Source: AG-339-G14 sp902553315
Lineage (GTDB): Bacteria > Pseudomonadota > Gammaproteobacteria > Magnimaribacterales > AG-339-G14
Length of the DNA: 64,000 nucleotides
Reading direction: 5' to 3'
Assembly (NCBI GenBank): GCA_902553315.1
Contig: CACDKN010000003.1
Coordinates: forward strand, 1 to 64,000
Shown here in pieces: positions 61,585-64,000 of this stretch; the first letter of the stretch is position 1, and every line of letters starts with the position of its first letter. A model generated the notes under the pieces. The model was not told the DNA's origin. It searched no databases and saw only the letters and a list, made by a program, of their open reading frames with translations. The position numbers were made by a program, and so were the translations under genes.

Positions 61585-62896
61585 AAAGTCTTTTCAATCT
61601 TAAATCTACTGCATTTGCGTGCGCAGCTAAGCCTTCCTCTATAGCAATATCTCTCGAAGTTTTTAATATTTTCTTGAAATTTTCATCTTGAGAATTTGTG
61701 ATATGCGTAAAAGATGAATTTATAAAAAAATCTTGAATGCTCAGTTGCGAGCTGAATTTAGTAGCACCATTAGTTGGTATTACGTGACTAGGCCCCGCAC
61801 AATAATCTCCAAGAACCGCTGTATTCTTTTGGCCAAGAAAAATTGCTCCAGCATATATTTCTTTTAAGTTAACTTGACCTTCGTTTTTAAGAATTAATTG
61901 AAGATGCTCTGGATTAAACTGGTTGCAAACTTCTTTAGCTTCTTCAAAATCTGATACGTTAACTATCAGACCGAAATTTTTCAAAGATTTATAAGCATTG
62001 GAATCTTTATTAAAGTTTAGATTATTTAAGTACTCTGAAATTTTGTCTTCCACTTTTTTGGCAATCAAATTATTAACTAATACCAAAATACAGGTTGAGT
62101 TAGGCCCGTGCTCTGCTTGTGCAATTAGATCCAAAGCTATCATTTCCAGATCAGCAGTCTCATCGGCAATTATCATTACTTCTGAAGGTCCTGTCATGGC
62201 GTCAATTCCAACTATGCCAAATACTTGTCTTTTTGCTTCCGCAACATATTGATTTCCAGGTCCAAAAATTTTATCTACCTTTTCAAAATTGTCTGTTCCG
62301 AATGCCATAGCTCCTATTGCTTGCGCCCCGCCAATAGAAATAACTTGATCAACTTCTCCAAGAAATGCTGAGGCTAACATCAATCTAGTATTTTTTTCGT
62401 TTGACGGAGGAAAACATAGAAGAATTTCTTTTACCCCGGCAATTTTTGCAAGAACCGAGGTCATAAGTACTGACGAGGGATAGATAGCACTCCCACCAGG
62501 AGCATAGAGACCTACTCTTTTTATTGGCCGAGAAACCTGTCCATATTTTGAAAAAACTTTATCAGTCTTTTGCCAATCAGTTGTAAGGATTGATTCATGA
62601 AAGCTCTGGATGCGTGATTTTAAGAAAATCAGGTCATCTTTTATTTCTCTAGGAAGAAGGTTATACGAATCTTCTAATTTGTCTCTCGAATAAATTAATT
62701 CGTTTAAATTCTTTACAGATAAATCGTCAAATATCCTGGAAAATTTGAGCAACGCCTTTTCGCCATCTATTTTTACTTCTTTAAGAATTTTTCTAACGTC
62801 ATCAGATACTTCTTCTAAATCTTTTAAAGGATCAATATTTCTTCTGACAGATAAAAACTCCTTAAAAGTCAATTTTTTTAAATGAAATTCATTCAT
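61577..62896 (-). CDS. hisD: Histidinol dehydrogenase
   Basis: 439 residues. GLYAPGGSAIYPSSVLM, IFGPGNQYVAEAKRQV, DLIAQAEHGPNSTCILV (catalytic histidine and glutamine) and NGATKFSSQLSIQDF. Last steps of histidine synthesis. Overlaps hisG by 4 bases; it converges on degS with an 8-base overlap. hisC does not follow here. Confidence 0.98.
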   Translation of the reverse strand: MNEFHLKKLTFKEFLSVRRNIDPLKDLEEVSDDVRKILKEVKIDGEKALLKFSRIFDDLSVKNLNELIYSRDKLEDSYNLLPREIKDDLIFLKSRIQSFHESILTTDWQKTDKVFSKYGQVSRPIKRVGLYAPGGSAIYPSSVLMTSVLAKIAGVKEILLCFPPSNEKNTRLMLASAFLGEVDQVISIGGAQAIGAMAFGTDNFEKVDKIFGPGNQYVAEAKRQVFGIVGIDAMTGPSEVMIIADETADLEMIALDLIAQAEHGPNSTCILVLVNNLIAKKVEDKISEYLNNLNFNKDSNAYKSLKNFGLIVNVSDFEEAKEVCNQFNPEHLQLILKNEGQVNLKEIYAGAIFLGQKNTAVLGDYCAGPSHVIPTNGATKFSSQLSIQDFFINSSFTHITNSQDENFKKILKTSRDIAIEEGLAAHANAVDLRLKRLFN

Positions 62897-63507
62897 ACAT
62901 GCTTTTTTAATTCTCGTAAGATTTCATTTATTTCTTTATGCTTAGATTTAAATGACGATTTGTTGACAATAAGTCTTGAAGTTATATCAGAAATCTTTTC
63001 TAGCTCTTTTAAACCATTTTCTTTTAAAGTTTGACCTGTTTGAACTAAATCGACAATACAATCAGCAAGGCCTAATACAGGAGCAATTTCGATAGCTCCC
63101 TTAAGTATTAAAATTTCTATATCTTTAGAGTTTTCTAGAAAATATTTTTTTGTATATTCAGGGTATTTTGAAGCAACCCTGATCTTTTTTTGGTTAGGTA
63201 TTTTGTTTTCTAATGAAGCCAAAGACATTCTGCATTGCCCTATTCCCAAATCTTCGAGTTCGTAATAATTATTTTCTAAATTAGACTCAAATAATATGTC
63301 TTTCCCTACAACTCCGATATCAGCAGTTCCATAATTCACAAATTTTGGGATATCCCACGTCCTTAAGATAGCAACTTTTATAAAATCCTTAGAAGTATTG
63401 ATTATTAATTTTCTGGATTTATCATCAAATTCAATTCCAACTTTTTCAAGAAGAACTTTTACCTCATTTAATAATCTTCCTTTTGGTAAAGCCAACAAAA
63501 GACTCAT
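62893..63507 (-). CDS. hisG: ATP phosphoribosyltransferase, short (HisZ-dependent) form
   Basis: 204 residues, the short HisG lacking the C-terminal regulatory domain, so it should need HisZ (not in this window). LALPKGRLLNEVKVLLEKVG, GTADIGVVGKDIL and LADCIVDLVQTGQTLKENGL. First step of histidine synthesis. Overlaps murA by 4 bases; murA-hisG-hisD is a Pseudomonas-like order. Confidence 0.97.
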   Translation of the reverse strand: MSLLLALPKGRLLNEVKVLLEKVGIEFDDKSRKLIINTSKDFIKVAILRTWDIPKFVNYGTADIGVVGKDILFESNLENNYYELEDLGIGQCRMSLASLENKIPNQKKIRVASKYPEYTKKYFLENSKDIEILILKGAIEIAPVLGLADCIVDLVQTGQTLKENGLKELEKISDITSRLIVNKSSFKSKHKEINEILRELKKHV

Positions 63508-64000
63508 TCGGACACCCTTTCAATATTTGCTCCGAGGAGATTAAGTTTTTCTTCAATTCTTTCGTAACCTCTATCAATGTGATAAATCCTGTCAACTTTT
63601 GTTTGCCCTTTGGCAACCAATCCTGCTAAAACTAGGCTAGCAGATGCCCTAAGATCAGTTGCCATTACTGGTGCGGCGAATAATCCGTTTTTGCTACCAG
63701 TAATAGTTGCGGTATTCCCCTGTAAGTTAATATCTCCTCCCATCCTAATTAACTCTTGAACGTGCATGAATCTATTTTCAAAAACATTTTCTACTACTTT
63801 GGACTTACCTGTTGAAATAGAGTTTAAGGCTATAAATTGTGCTTGCATATCGGTTGGAAAAAGTGGAAAAGGCGCGGTAGAAATATTTACTGGATTTGGC
63901 TTTTGGTCCATTTCTAATTCTATGCTTTCTTCATTGAAAGTAATATTTGCACCAGAAATTTTTAATTTATCAATAATAGTCTCTAAAATTTTAGAAAATG
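63504..64000 (-). CDS. murA: UDP-N-acetylglucosamine 1-carboxyvinyltransferase, 5' end cut by window edge
   Basis: At least 165 residues of the C-terminal part. The frame stays open to the right edge: ILETIIDKLKISGANITFNE precedes the internal ATG at 63911. FPTDMQAQFIALNSIS, ATDLRASASLVLAGLVAKG and IYHIDRGYERIEEKLNLLGA are diagnostic. First committed step of peptidoglycan synthesis. The active-site cysteine loop lies outside the window. Confidence 0.97.
   Translation of the reverse strand, partial: FSKILETIIDKLKISGANITFNEESIELEMDQKPNPVNISTAPFPLFPTDMQAQFIALNSISTGKSKVVENVFENRFMHVQELIRMGGDINLQGNTATITGSKNGLFAAPVMATDLRASASLVLAGLVAKGQTKVDRIYHIDRGYERIEEKLNLLGANIERVSE

Noticed and set aside
1..64000. 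CRISPR arrays, insertion sequences, rRNA genes, riboswitches
   Set aside because: Read through for regular repeats, transposase motifs and conserved RNA blocks; only tRNA-Lys and rnpB were found, and crcB has no room for a fluoride riboswitch.

Overview
The window is a single, almost gap-free stretch (roughly one third G+C by eye) from the chromosome of a streamlined, AT-rich gammaproteobacterium. Gamma-specific gene sets support this: BamC, LpoA, SspA, IscX, the BepA/PerM pair and the ybgC-tol-pal-cpoB operon followed by tRNA-Lys. So does gene order shared with Pseudomonas-like genomes: pyrG-kdsA-eno-ftsB-ispD-ispF-surE-pcm, fdxA/pncC-recA, dapA-bamC-purC, rplM-rpsI-petABC-sspA and murA-hisG-hisD. 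Small intergenic gaps, trimmed proteins and lost neighbours suggest a free-living marine lineage of the SAR86 kind. That placement is an inference, not something the sequence proves.

Layout. 1-3.6 kb: an iron-sulfur assembly operon, iscS-iscU-(fdx::iscA fusion)-iscX, then ndk and the start of rodZ, with no iscR, hscB or hscA. 3.6-8.8 kb: a divergent operon for a 2-oxoacid:acceptor oxidoreductase with a GltD-like FAD/Fe-S subunit; that subunit carries an integrase-type DNA-binding domain at its N-terminus and is preceded by three 10-bp direct repeats. 8.8-15.2 kb: purC-bamC-dapA, bcp, perM, bepA, hinT, crcB, tRNA-Lys. 15.2-23 kb: cpoB-pal-tolB-tolA-tolR-tolQ-ybgC, a PD-(D/E)XK nuclease where ruvC normally lies, yebC, aspS and an FmdB-type protein. 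23-38 kb: proS (no editing insertion), recA, pncC, fdxA, a lipid-type block (thioesterase, desaturase, small membrane protein) where rpoS/mutS usually lie, pcm-surE-ispF-ispD-ftsB-eno-kdsA-pyrG, a di-iron ferritin-like protein, alr and dnaB. 38-54.4 kb: rplI-rpsR-rpsF and the dcw wall/division cluster in the order mraZ-rsmH-ftsL-ftsA-ftsZ-ftsI-murE-murF-mraY-murD-ftsW-murG-murC-ddl, with ftsAZ moved forward and ftsQ missing. 54.4-64 kb: an MraZ operator array, rnpB, rsmI/lpoA, sspA, petCBA, rpsI-rplM, a PDZ-less DegS-like protease, hisD, hisG and partial murA.

There is no prophage, insertion sequence, CRISPR array or rRNA. The most unusual items are the integrase-domain/oxidoreductase fusion with its upstream repeats, the Fdx-IscA fusion together with a changed HscA-recognition motif in IscU, the nuclease in the ruvC position, the exactly 10-bp-periodic MraZ array, a symmetric shared promoter between pncC and fdxA that would make both mRNAs leaderless, and an rsmI with no ordinary start codon. 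The only gene-free stretch over 300 bases between protein genes is 54385-54832, and it is filled by rnpB and the mraZ operator.
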